Positions 33,501 to 42,120 of a stretch of DNA of 64,000 nt are shown one piece after another (the first letter of the stretch is position 1; every line of letters starts with the position of its first letter). The stretch is from Aliihoeflea sp. 40Bstr573 (GTDB taxonomy: Bacteria; Pseudomonadota; Alphaproteobacteria; Rhizobiales; Rhizobiaceae). Made by a program: the position numbers and the translations under genes. The notes beneath the pieces are model-generated. The model was not told the origin of the DNA. It did no database searches and saw only the letters and a program-made list of their open reading frames with translations. The stretch lies in assembly GCF_024105655.1 (NCBI RefSeq), contig NZ_JAAAMH010000007.1:62001-126000 (forward strand), given 5' to 3'.

Positions 33501-34818
33501 CGTCGCCATCGTCGGCGCTGGCTTCACAGGGCTGGCCGCCGCCTACGACATGGCAAAGAAGGGCCTCAAGGTGCGCGTCGTCGAAGCCGATGTCGACGCC
33601 GGCGGCCTTGCCGGGACATTCGAATTTTCCGACGGGATGCGGATCGAAAAGTTCTACCATCACTGGTTCAACAACGACCTCTACGTGCCCAAGCTGGTGC
33701 GCGAGCTCGGCCACGAGGACGACATCGTCGTCCATCCCTCGCGCAACGGCATGTATTTCAACGGCCGCCACTGGCGCCTGACCACGCCGCTCGATCTCCT
33801 GCGCTTCACCGCCCTGCCCTTCTGGGACCGCATCCGTCTCGGGCTGATGGTGTTCCGCGTGCGCGGCGTGAAGGACTGGAAGCAGATCGAGAACCTGTCG
33901 GTTCGCGAGTGGCTCGAGCCGATCGTCGGGCCGAACGTCTACCGGGTGGTTTGGGAGCCGCTGATCAAGTCGAAGTTCTCGGTCCATGCCGAGGACATCA
34001 ACGCCGTCTGGTTCTGGAAGAAGCTCGTCCTGCGCGGCAGCACACGGGACAAGACGGGCGGCGAGGAACTTGCCTATTTCCGCGGCGGCTTCGGACGGCT
34101 CGCCGAAATCATGGTGGACGCCATTCGCGCCAAGGGCGGCGAAGTGTCGTTTAGCACGCCCGTCACCGGAATTCGTACCGAGGGCCGCCGCATCATCGCT
34201 CTGGAAACGGCCGAAGGGCCGGTCGAGGCACGCCAGTTCCTGTTCACGCCGGCTTTTCCGATCATCGCCGACATCTTCGAAGGCAAGGTCGAGGCCGACT
34301 ATCTCGCTAGCCTGCGGCGCGTCCGATATCTCGGCAACATGTGCCTCGTGCTGCGTCTCAACCGCAGCCTCTCCGATACGTACTGGCTGAACGTGAACGA
34401 TCCCGGCTTTCCCTTCGTCGGCGTCATCGAACACACGAATTTCGACCCGCCGGAAAACTACAAGGGATCGCACATCGCGTTTCTGTCGAAGTATCTGTCC
34501 GTCGACGATCCGGTCTGGAACTACTCCGAGGACGAGTATGCGGATTTCGCGCTCGAGCACCTGAAGCGCATGTTCCCCGACCTCGACAGGTCGTGGATCA
34601 AGGAATACCGCATGTGGCGTTCGCCCTATGCGCAGCCCGTCACCGAGCGCGGCTATTCGCAATACGTGCCCGGCCGCGCGACGCCGTTCGACAACGCCTT
34701 CATCTCCACGATGGCGCAGGTCTATCCCGAGGATCGCGGCACGAACTACGCCATCCGCGAAGCGCTCGAGGTTTCCGAAGAGATGCAGGCAAAGATGGCC
34801 GCCCGGGCCGATGGCTGA
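33481..34818 (+). CDS. NAD(P)/FAD-dependent oxidoreductase (amine-oxidase-like, protoporphyrinogen oxidase-like)
   Basis: 445 residues. FAD-binding dinucleotide fold at the start: YDVAIVGAGFTGLAAAYDMA, then VVEADVDAGGLAGTFEF. FRGGFGRLAEIM and the C-terminal GYSQYVPGRATPFDNAFIST complete the pattern of flavoproteins seen in O-antigen and exopolysaccharide loci, often next to GT2 genes. UDP-galactopyranose mutase has a related fold, but the length and C-terminus fit the broader amine-oxidase group. The reaction is unknown; oxidation or ring rearrangement of a sugar, or of a lipid-linked sugar, is possible. Confidence 0.85.
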   Translation: MTSQPYDVAIVGAGFTGLAAAYDMAKKGLKVRVVEADVDAGGLAGTFEFSDGMRIEKFYHHWFNNDLYVPKLVRELGHEDDIVVHPSRNGMYFNGRHWRLTTPLDLLRFTALPFWDRIRLGLMVFRVRGVKDWKQIENLSVREWLEPIVGPNVYRVVWEPLIKSKFSVHAEDINAVWFWKKLVLRGSTRDKTGGEELAYFRGGFGRLAEIMVDAIRAKGGEVSFSTPVTGIRTEGRRIIALETAEGPVEARQFLFTPAFPIIADIFEGKVEADYLASLRRVRYLGNMCLVLRLNRSLSDTYWLNVNDPGFPFVGVIEHTNFDPPENYKGSHIAFLSKYLSVDDPVWNYSEDEYADFALEHLKRMFPDLDRSWIKEYRMWRSPYAQPVTERGYSQYVPGRATPFDNAFISTMAQVYPEDRGTNYAIREALEVSEEMQAKMAARADG

Positions 34819-36772
34819 CGCGGACGCATCGCAGCGCTGGGTTCATCATCCGGCACGAGGCGGCTTTGCGTTCGGCGCCTGGGGGCTGGCCGTTGCCGGG
34901 CTTATGGTGCTGGGCATGGTCGCGGCGCTTCTGCTTCCCGTCGCGCGCGTGGGCGACGGGATGGAGTATTACGGCCTCTTCTACGCGTGGTCGCAAACGC
35001 TGCGGCCATGGATGAACGAGACGAGCTTCGCGCTCTACCAGCAGCTTCACGAAAGCGGCCTGATCGTTGGCACGCTCGATCGCAGCTACCTCGAAGGCGC
35101 GTTCCCGGCCCTGCGCCTTGGCGAGACCGCGGATTTCAACCATTTCTGGTTCTACAGCCTGCTGGCGGCTGTGGTGAACGCGCCTTTCGCCCTTATCGGC
35201 CTGCCGCTCGGGCCGCATGGCAGCTTTCTCGCGCTTCACGCAGTCCTGTTCGTCGGATTGCTGTCGGTGGCGACGCTCGGCCACGGCTGGCGCGGCTTCT
35301 GGACCATCGTCGCCATGACGCTCGGCTCGCCGATCGTATGGTACTTCAACAAGGTCCATACCGAGTTCTTCACGTACTGCGTCACACTTGGCGGCATTGT
35401 CCTGGCAATGCGCAACCAGCTTGTGGCTTCGGCGGTCCTCATGGCGGCAGCCGCGACCCAGAACCCGGGCCTCTCCTTCGTGCCGGTCCTCCTCGTCGCC
35501 CTGCGCGGACTTTCGGACTGGAGCGTGCCCTATTCGCGCTGGGAAGTGATCGGAGTGGTCGCAACCGTGCTTCTGCTCGCGCTTCACCCCGCCTATTACT
35601 TCCTGCGCTACGAGGTGGTGACGCCGCAATTGCTGGCGGGTGGTGCTGCGCCTGGGGCAGGACTGTCCTACGCCTACATCTGGCTCGTCGACCCCGATGT
35701 CGGGCTGTTCCCGAACTGGCCTGTGGGCCTGGCACTTCTCCTCGGCGGGGCGCTCTTGTGGCGAAGGGCCATGCGCAATCCGACATTGCGGCCCGTGCGT
35801 CCGCTTCACCTTTGGAGCGTCATCGCTCTGTTCTTCGTCGCCTCGATGTACAGCCACGCCTCGACCGAGAATCTCAACTCCGGCGCGACGCCCGGTCTGG
35901 CACGCTACGCGCTCTGGTACATCCCCCTCATCTACCCCGCAGCGCTTGCCGTCGTGGCCACCATGTACGGCTTATCGGGCGTGCGCAGGGCGACATGGGG
36001 CACGGTCTTGTGGGCCGGCGTCATCGTCACGATGGTCGTCAACCTGTCGATCAAGTGGGAATCCTACACGGCGCCGTCATTTGCCTCCGGGTTTGTGCAA
36101 ACCCACGTCCCCTGGCTCTATACCCCGCCAGCAGAGATCTTCGGCGAGCGCTATTCGGGGCTGGGCGATTCGCTCTATGCATCATCCGCCGTCGTCGGCC
36201 CCGACTGCCGCAAGACGCTGCTTCTGCCTGCGCCCGCGAACGAGGCCGTCATCAGTGTGTCCGACGATTGCGCGTTCGATGGCGAGCAAATCAGGTCGTG
36301 GGTGGTGTCGGCCCGCGAGGGCCTCGAGCGACCGACATTCGTTCAGCTCGACGCCGACGATCCTTCCATCGTCGTGCCGCCAGCGCCGATGGCGCTCGGC
36401 CAGGCACTCGCGCACGACGCGACCGGCACGCAAGTGAGCCTGTCCGGCTGGTCCGGCGCGGAACCGACGCATCGCTGGAGCGATGCGGCGCAGAGCAGTT
36501 TGCGCTTCACGCTGCCGGAACATGCGGGCGATGACCGCTGCCTGCTGATCGACGGTTTCACCTATGGGCCGCAGACCATCGCCGCGTCCCTGGACGACGA
36601 ACAGGTGTTCGAACAGGCTTTCGACGGTGACGCGCGCCTTGTCGTTCCGCTCGGCGAGCGCTCCGGCGCAACGCGGGTCGATCTGACCTATTCCGACCCG
36701 AAACGGCCGCCGGGCGATTCGCGCCTCATCGCATTCGGCCTGCGCTCGTTCGTCATCGATTCCTGTCCCTGA
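34811..36772 (+). CDS. Polytopic membrane protein, GT-C-like glycosyltransferase candidate
   Basis: 653 residues. About ten membrane helices lie between residues 20 and 430. The first periplasmic loop contains RVGDGMEYYGLFYAW, with Asp and Glu placed like the acidic catalytic residues of GT-C enzymes. The last ~210 residues (from DSLYASSAVVGPDCRKTLLL on) form a soluble domain with beta-rich text and three to four cysteines, probably periplasmic. I infer a periplasmic glycosyltransferase that uses the undecaprenyl-phosphate sugar made by the GT2 gene product. Overlaps the preceding gene by 8 nt. Family not certain. Confidence 0.75.
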   Translation: MADADASQRWVHHPARGGFAFGAWGLAVAGLMVLGMVAALLLPVARVGDGMEYYGLFYAWSQTLRPWMNETSFALYQQLHESGLIVGTLDRSYLEGAFPALRLGETADFNHFWFYSLLAAVVNAPFALIGLPLGPHGSFLALHAVLFVGLLSVATLGHGWRGFWTIVAMTLGSPIVWYFNKVHTEFFTYCVTLGGIVLAMRNQLVASAVLMAAAATQNPGLSFVPVLLVALRGLSDWSVPYSRWEVIGVVATVLLLALHPAYYFLRYEVVTPQLLAGGAAPGAGLSYAYIWLVDPDVGLFPNWPVGLALLLGGALLWRRAMRNPTLRPVRPLHLWSVIALFFVASMYSHASTENLNSGATPGLARYALWYIPLIYPAALAVVATMYGLSGVRRATWGTVLWAGVIVTMVVNLSIKWESYTAPSFASGFVQTHVPWLYTPPAEIFGERYSGLGDSLYASSAVVGPDCRKTLLLPAPANEAVISVSDDCAFDGEQIRSWVVSAREGLERPTFVQLDADDPSIVVPPAPMALGQALAHDATGTQVSLSGWSGAEPTHRWSDAAQSSLRFTLPEHAGDDRCLLIDGFTYGPQTIAASLDDEQVFEQAFDGDARLVVPLGERSGATRVDLTYSDPKRPPGDSRLIAFGLRSFVIDSCP

Positions 36773-36808
36773 AGGGCGAACTTATACTCCTCCCCACGGG
36801 CGGAGCTA

Positions 36809-36836
36809 TCCTTGGGCCCTCATCCATTCCCAAGGA
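36809..36836 (+). promoter_or_regulatory. Hairpin that includes the ribosome binding site of the DUF2793 gene
   Basis: TCCTTGGG (36809-36816) pairs with CCCAAGGA (36829-36836) around a 12-nt loop. The right arm contains AAGGA, the likely ribosome binding site, 7 nt before the ATG at 36844. The stem could therefore lower translation of this gene unless opened. Confidence 0.5.
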
Positions 36837-36843
36837 CAGCCGC

Positions 36844-37869
36844 ATGGATACGACACCGCGACACGACTTTCCGCTCATCATGCCCTCGCAGGCGCAAAAG
36901 CACGTCACGCACAACGAAGCGCTGTCGATGATCGACGCGCGGCTCAACGCGCATGCCAGTTCGCGCGGCCTAACAGCGCCGCCGGCGGACGCTTTGCCCG
37001 GCGACACCTATGTGGTTGGCGCACCGGCATCCGGCGCATGGGCCGGGCGTGAACATGCGATTGCGGTGGCGACCGGCGCCGGCTGGTCGTTCGATACGCC
37101 GCGAGCAGGCAGCCTGATCCACATCGCCGACGAGAACGCGCTCCTCGTTTTCGATGGCACGCAGTGGCAGGTCCAGGGCCAACGCGGCACGATCGACCGC
37201 CTCGCGTTCAACGCCTTGCCGGATGACGAGAACCGACTTTCCGTACGGGCGCCCACGTCGCTCTTCGACGGCGACGAGGCGGACGGCGGGCACCGTCTCA
37301 AGATCAACAAGACGGCGCCTGCCGAAACGGCATCTGTCGTGTTCCAGACGGGGTATCACGGCCGGGCCGAGCTCGGCCTGACCGGGTCCGACGCATTTTC
37401 CATCAAGACGTCGCAGGATGGCGAGACGTGGCGCGCGGTCGCGATCTTCGATCCGGCGACCGGCTTTCTCGGCCTCGGTTCGGCCGCTGCGCCCGATTGT
37501 GCGCTCGACGTGCGCGGACATCTCGCGCGCGTCTCAGCGCCCAGCTTCGCCGCCTTCGCCGTCGCAGCGACGGGCGCGGGCGGGCGGGAATACCGGTTTG
37601 CGGCGACGGACGACAGCAACGGTCTTGGCGGCGGCCGCTTCGTGCTGTTCGACCAGAATGCGGGGACGATGCGGATCGCAATATCGCCGCAGGCCTTCGA
37701 GACGACGCTGCCGCTGAAGCTGAAGACCACCGCCCTCGCCGCGCTGCCCGACGCAGCGACCAGCGGCGCCGGAGCGGTCGTCTACGTTCCGAACATGACG
37801 GGCGGCCCCGGCCTCGCCTTCAGCGACGGATCGGTGTGGAGGCGCGTCGGGGATGGTGCTGCCCTTTAG
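36844..37869 (+). CDS. DUF2793 domain-containing protein
   Basis: 341 residues. The opening DFPLIMPSQAQKHVTHNEAL is the hallmark of DUF2793, followed by a beta-rich domain (LPGDTYVVGAPASGAWAGRE, IAVATGAGWSFDTPRAGSLI). The second half (LKINKTAPAETASVVFQTGY, FLGLGSAAAPDCALDVRGHL) resembles phage tail fibre or cell-surface modules. DUF2793 proteins occur in alphaproteobacterial prophages and gene transfer agent-related loci; their role is unknown. Here it ends the CDP-sugar operon and is convergent with the large fusion gene. It may be a surface protein linked with the glycan. Confidence 0.85.
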   Translation: MDTTPRHDFPLIMPSQAQKHVTHNEALSMIDARLNAHASSRGLTAPPADALPGDTYVVGAPASGAWAGREHAIAVATGAGWSFDTPRAGSLIHIADENALLVFDGTQWQVQGQRGTIDRLAFNALPDDENRLSVRAPTSLFDGDEADGGHRLKINKTAPAETASVVFQTGYHGRAELGLTGSDAFSIKTSQDGETWRAVAIFDPATGFLGLGSAAAPDCALDVRGHLARVSAPSFAAFAVAATGAGGREYRFAATDDSNGLGGGRFVLFDQNAGTMRIAISPQAFETTLPLKLKTTALAALPDAATSGAGAVVYVPNMTGGPGLAFSDGSVWRRVGDGAAL

Positions 37870-37934
37870 CAGCATCCATCCGATGGGGCACCTGGTCAGG
37901 GCGGCGATCGAAATGGACCGTTGCCCATGCCGCG

Positions 37935-40900
37935 TCAGGCGACGTTCCGCTGGGCATCGGCCTCATCGGGCTCGGCATTTGCCGATCTGACGGAGGGCGC
38001 GCCTGCGCTTGCCGGCGTGACGAGGGCCTTCATGAGCAGTTCGGCGCTTTCCTGCCAGGTCACCCAGCCGATGGACCTCGATCGAGGATGATCGTTCGCC
38101 TCGTGGAGCTGCTTCCACTCGTCGACGGCGGCCGCAAGTTCCGTGCCGTTGGAGGCCTTGAAATAAAAGGCGTCATTGCCCGCCACTTCACGGAATACGG
38201 GTATGTCGCGGGCGATGATCGGCAGACCAGCCTGCGCGGCTTCGATCAAGGGAAGTCCAAAACCTTCGCCTTCCGAGGCCGCGATCAGTGCATCGCCGGC
38301 CCCGTAGATCTTTTCAAGGAACTCGTCGCTCGCCCGCTCGAGCCATATGAGCCGCTTGCCGTTTTCCGGGTGGTTTCGCAGGCGCGAGACGAGACTGGGC
38401 AACGACCTTGCCTGGCTGGGAGGGACGCCTTTCCAGCCCTCACCGCCGATCAGCACCAGAACGTCCTTCGAACCGGCCGCCCAACGTTCTTCGAATGCGT
38501 CGACCACTTGCGCATGACCCTTGCGCGGCTCGATCGTTCCGACCATCAGGAAAACGCATTCGCGCTCGAGCCGCTCGAGGAGTTCGGGACCTTCAGCCGG
38601 AATGCCAAGCGTCGGAGACGACGCGCCGATGTCTGCGCCCAGCGGCCACGCGACGATGTCGATCTCGCCGGCGCGCGGATGGCCCGTCCGAGCAAGCCAC
38701 GCCGCGACGTCGTCGGCAACCGCCTGCGAGATACAGATCAGCTTGTCGGCAACGTTGCATATCGCCTGCAGCCACAATTCGTGAACGGTGCCCGATTCCT
38801 CGGGAAAATTATGCGGCATCGTGACGGGCAGGATGTCGTAGACGACGAATGCGATCTGCGCCCCGCGCTGCTTCCACTCCTCGTAGACGCCGGTGTGTGA
38901 GGCACCGATCGCACCATGCGCGAAGAAATCGAGCGCCAGGAAGATGTCGCCTTCACCCACGTCGACGGGCTGCTCCGTCAGATCCGCACGAGGCGATCCG
39001 AGGAACTCCATGGTGTACCGCCGGGCGTAGTGGTAGCGCCACTCGCCATAATCCTTGTTCATCCAGACCGGCTCGACGCGGTACTCGTTCCGGTTGCTGG
39101 CAAGGAAATCGCCGAGGACCGAGCGTACGACCCGCTGAATGCCCGTGCGAAGATCGAAATTTCGCAAGGCGGAGATATCGACCAGAATCTGCTTTGCCGG
39201 CCGGGGCAGATTGGGGATCAATGTCAGCCCGCGCGCCATTTCGAGCTTGGCCTGCATGTCGCCATCCGGGAGCATGCGGGCACATTCGATGAGCTTCTGG
39301 TGGTCGTAGAGCGTCTCGCTGCCCATGTAGAATTTCTCAAGGGCTGCGTGATACCGCTCCGCCGCATAGGCGACCGTGTGGTTCTCGCCAACGTATGCCG
39401 CTGCCCGCGCACCCAATCTCTGGCGCTTGGCTTCGTCCTGCTGCAGGTCCACGAGTGCGGTGACCAGATCGGCCTCGCTGAACTCGTCCTCCAACAGGAT
39501 CAGGCAATCGTCCGGCAGCTCTGCCATCGATCCGTTCGAATTGGCGATGGTCGCGATGCCGTAGGCCATGCAATCGAGGACGGCAGCAGACGTCTCACCG
39601 CGGGAATTGCTACGCAGTTGGACCCCGATGTCAGCCGCTTTCAGGTAGCGCTGGTACTCTTCGGGCGAGGCAAATCCGGACACAGATACGCGTCCCTGTC
39701 CATGCTCGGCGATCCTCCGGAGGAGTTGATCGCTATAGGCGTCCTTGTGCGCCGCGCCGACATAGACGAGCTTGCAGTTCTCGTCGGCGGCCAGGGGCGA
39801 CGCGATCCATGCGTCGAGCAGACGATCATTGAGTTTGGTCGAACCCAGAAATCCGAAGGTGCAGACGAGAATCTCGTTGGCCTTCAACCCAAGCGCCGCG
39901 CGTGCATCCTCCCGCTTCGAGACATCGGGCGCGATCCGCGGCAGCGGCACGACCTCCCAAGCGCGCGTCGAGTATGCCGGATAGAATTCGGTGGCGAGCG
40001 ACACGGGGTGCTTGCTGTGGACGATGACGCCGGCCGCCTGCGCGAGAATGGCGAAATTCGCAGGGTAATTGTCGATCGCGCGGCGGAAGGTCTTCACGTC
40101 GTTGCGCTCGGCCAGCGCTGCATGACCGTGCGAATATGCGAGCGATTCCGTCCAGATCGTTCCCCATTCGCCGTGCAGCTCCAGATAGGCGATCATGCTG
40201 CTGAGGAAAAAATCATGCAGCACCACGACGCCCGGCACCTCCCGCAGAAGCGGGATCATGTGACTGTGGAAAAGCGAGTTTCCGAAGTGATACATGACCC
40301 GGTCGAAGTCGCCGGCGTTCTCACGGAACCACTCGGCGCTCCTGACGGGGACGTTGTCGCGCAACCAGTCATCGGCGATCTGCGACTGTTCGGAAATCAA
40401 CGTGATGTCGTAGTACCGGCACAGTTCCGGTAGGAGCTGGGCACTGTAATCGGCGATCCCGGTCCGCTCGGGGGGCAGCGGCGAAAAATATGCGAGCTTC
40501 GGCAGAGCATTATCCTGCCCACGATCGTGCTGCGATGCGCGTGCCGTCAGCGCCTTTGCGAAATCCAGCCGGTCGCACGCAAGGCGTACGCTCGTCGAAT
40601 CGACAAACCCGTCGAAAGCGACGCCGGTCGTCTTGGGAAAGATCGCGTCGCTCAGATGACTGGGCACCGTGAAGCGGCGAACGCGTTGCTGCAGGCGCGG
40701 CGACCGGTCGAGCATCCATCGAGCCAGGCGATAGGATGATGGATAGCGCCTGACGATGCCATGCGCGCGCGCAATCCCGCTGCGGACGACGCGATCCGGG
40801 CGCGACTGCGGCTTGAAGGTCAGCCAGGCGTGAACTCCATGAGCGAACTTGCGCAGGACGCCCCTTGCGATACGCACCGGTTTCGTCAGGCGCCAGGATC

Positions 40901-42047
40901 TGCTCAGGCGCAGCAAATTCAGCTCGTGATCCGTCCACGCCAAGCGGGCGGTCAAATCCCTGATCGCCGCGTCGCGCTGCTGCAGTTCAGCTTCCAGTTC
41001 CTGCAGGGCTATCCGGGCGGCATCCCGCTCGCTGCGGCCGACATCGACGACCGACACGATCTCCCGATCCTCGCTCGCATCCTGTCGTTCCGAATCCATA
41101 CCGCGCAATCCTGCCTGCAATTGAAGATTGCGCACAGATAACATAGCACGGACTTTATCATTATACTTTTTAAGTCTCAGGATTTTTTTTTTGAAAACCT
41201 CGGCATGATTGCGAAGGTTTTCGATAGTTTTTTCGAGTTCACTAATATTGCTTCGGAGCCCATCATTCTCCGAGGCGACGTGGCTACTCTTCCGCTCACT
41301 TTCTGCCAGTCGATCCTGCAGAAGCGAAATCTGTTGCCTTATCGGCTCGAGGTCCACCAGACCTGAAGCATGGACGAGAGCGAACCCATCGAACACGTTC
41401 GGTCCCGGGCCGAAATGCTGCTTCAATTCCTCATGTTCGCGCGAGACGTAAAAACGGCTGAGACCGTCGAAATAGACGAACTCGTATCCGCGCTCGATCA
41501 GTTCGTGCTCCCACTGCTGATGCGTCAGGGTCTGGGAATTCGGCCAGGTACTCTCGACGCACAGGATCCAGGGCCGGCGGGGGCTGTCGCCCCAGCTTGC
41601 CAGGACGTCGGCCTCCATGCCTTCGACGTCGACCTTGAGCCAGTGGATGTCGGGCCCCTCCACGGCGTCCAAAAGGCTTGCGAGCGACATGACGGGGACG
41701 AGCGCTTCGGAGACTTCGAAGCCCGAAGCCGCATATTTGCGCGCAAGGCCCTCGTCGCTCGTGCTCAAACCCGTATCGGTGACGGCAAAAAAACGCATCG
41801 GCTCCGTGCCGTTGCCGATAATGGCCTCCACCACCTTTTCGTCCTGGCGCGCCTCGCGCAGACGTCGGGCGTAGGACGCACTTGCATCAGCGTGGATGCC
41901 GCGCCACCCCTTCTCATAGAAGCCGAGGGACACCGAGTCGATCGTCGGGTCCTGCGCGCCCACATCGACATACACGCCCTTTTCGACATGTTTCAGAGCA
42001 CGCCACAAAATGACGTCCTCGAAATTCTGCGCATATGATTTGAACAT
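37935..42047 (-). CDS. Fusion: FkbM methyltransferase - coiled coil - GT4 - GT4 (1370 aa)
   Basis: Domain order: FkbM-type SAM methyltransferase at ~1-230 (YAQNFEDVILWRALKHVEKG, VYVDVGAQDP, WLKVDVEGMEADVL); coiled coil at ~232-380 (LEPIRQQISLLQDRLAESER, ENDGLRSNISELEKTIENLR); basic linker to ~510; GT4 domain 1 at ~515-905 (AYFSPLPPERTGIADYSAQL, FGFLGSTKLNDRLL, donor-side GETSAAVLDCMAYG); GT4 domain 2 at ~950-1345 (ILVDISALRNFDLRTGIQRV, LMVGTIEPRKGHAQVVDAFE, ASEGEGFGLPLIEAAQAG). No stop or shift breaks the frame. It lies at the end of the Wzm/Wzt operon. The composition recalls the E. coli O9a system, where the WbdD methyltransferase-kinase uses a coiled coil as a chain ruler and binds the WbdA polymerase; here a similar set is in one chain (inference). 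A run of ten A bases lies in the coiled-coil coding part. Confidence 0.9.
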   Translation of the reverse strand: MFKSYAQNFEDVILWRALKHVEKGVYVDVGAQDPTIDSVSLGFYEKGWRGIHADASASYARRLREARQDEKVVEAIIGNGTEPMRFFAVTDTGLSTSDEGLARKYAASGFEVSEALVPVMSLASLLDAVEGPDIHWLKVDVEGMEADVLASWGDSPRRPWILCVESTWPNSQTLTHQQWEHELIERGYEFVYFDGLSRFYVSREHEELKQHFGPGPNVFDGFALVHASGLVDLEPIRQQISLLQDRLAESERKSSHVASENDGLRSNISELEKTIENLRNHAEVFKKKILRLKKYNDKVRAMLSVRNLQLQAGLRGMDSERQDASEDREIVSVVDVGRSERDAARIALQELEAELQQRDAAIRDLTARLAWTDHELNLLRLSRSWRLTKPVRIARGVLRKFAHGVHAWLTFKPQSRPDRVVRSGIARAHGIVRRYPSSYRLARWMLDRSPRLQQRVRRFTVPSHLSDAIFPKTTGVAFDGFVDSTSVRLACDRLDFAKALTARASQHDRGQDNALPKLAYFSPLPPERTGIADYSAQLLPELCRYYDITLISEQSQIADDWLRDNVPVRSAEWFRENAGDFDRVMYHFGNSLFHSHMIPLLREVPGVVVLHDFFLSSMIAYLELHGEWGTIWTESLAYSHGHAALAERNDVKTFRRAIDNYPANFAILAQAAGVIVHSKHPVSLATEFYPAYSTRAWEVVPLPRIAPDVSKREDARAALGLKANEILVCTFGFLGSTKLNDRLLDAWIASPLAADENCKLVYVGAAHKDAYSDQLLRRIAEHGQGRVSVSGFASPEEYQRYLKAADIGVQLRSNSRGETSAAVLDCMAYGIATIANSNGSMAELPDDCLILLEDEFSEADLVTALVDLQQDEAKRQRLGARAAAYVGENHTVAYAAERYHAALEKFYMGSETLYDHQKLIECARMLPDGDMQAKLEMARGLTLIPNLPRPAKQILVDISALRNFDLRTGIQRVVRSVLGDFLASNRNEYRVEPVWMNKDYGEWRYHYARRYTMEFLGSPRADLTEQPVDVGEGDIFLALDFFAHGAIGASHTGVYEEWKQRGAQIAFVVYDILPVTMPHNFPEESGTVHELWLQAICNVADKLICISQAVADDVAAWLARTGHPRAGEIDIVAWPLGADIGASSPTLGIPAEGPELLERLERECVFLMVGTIEPRKGHAQVVDAFEERWAAGSKDVLVLIGGEGWKGVPPSQARSLPSLVSRLRNHPENGKRLIWLERASDEFLEKIYGAGDALIAASEGEGFGLPLIEAAQAGLPIIARDIPVFREVAGNDAFYFKASNGTELAAAVDEWKQLHEANDHPRSRSIGWVTWQESAELLMKALVTPASAGAPSVRSANAEPDEADAQRNVA
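41183..41192 (-). repeat. Ten-A homopolymer in the coiled-coil coding region of the fusion gene
   Basis: Plus strand TTTTTTTTTT at 41183-41192, coding strand AAA AAA AAA ATC (Lys286-288, Ile289). The surrounding ~150 bases are AT-rich compared with the rest of the gene. Slippage in replication or transcription here would shift the frame and separate the methyltransferase from both glycosyltransferase domains. Confidence 0.9.
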
Positions 42048-42120
42048 GAGATCGCTTCGCCAAAAGAGCGCCGTGGCACGGGAACATCCCGTATCCGGCA
42101 GCGCCGTGCAAGCCGCCTGA

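Noticed and set aside
33481-34818. UDP-galactopyranose mutase
   Set aside because: Shares the FAD fold, but length and C-terminal motifs fit the general amine-oxidase/protoporphyrinogen oxidase-like group better.
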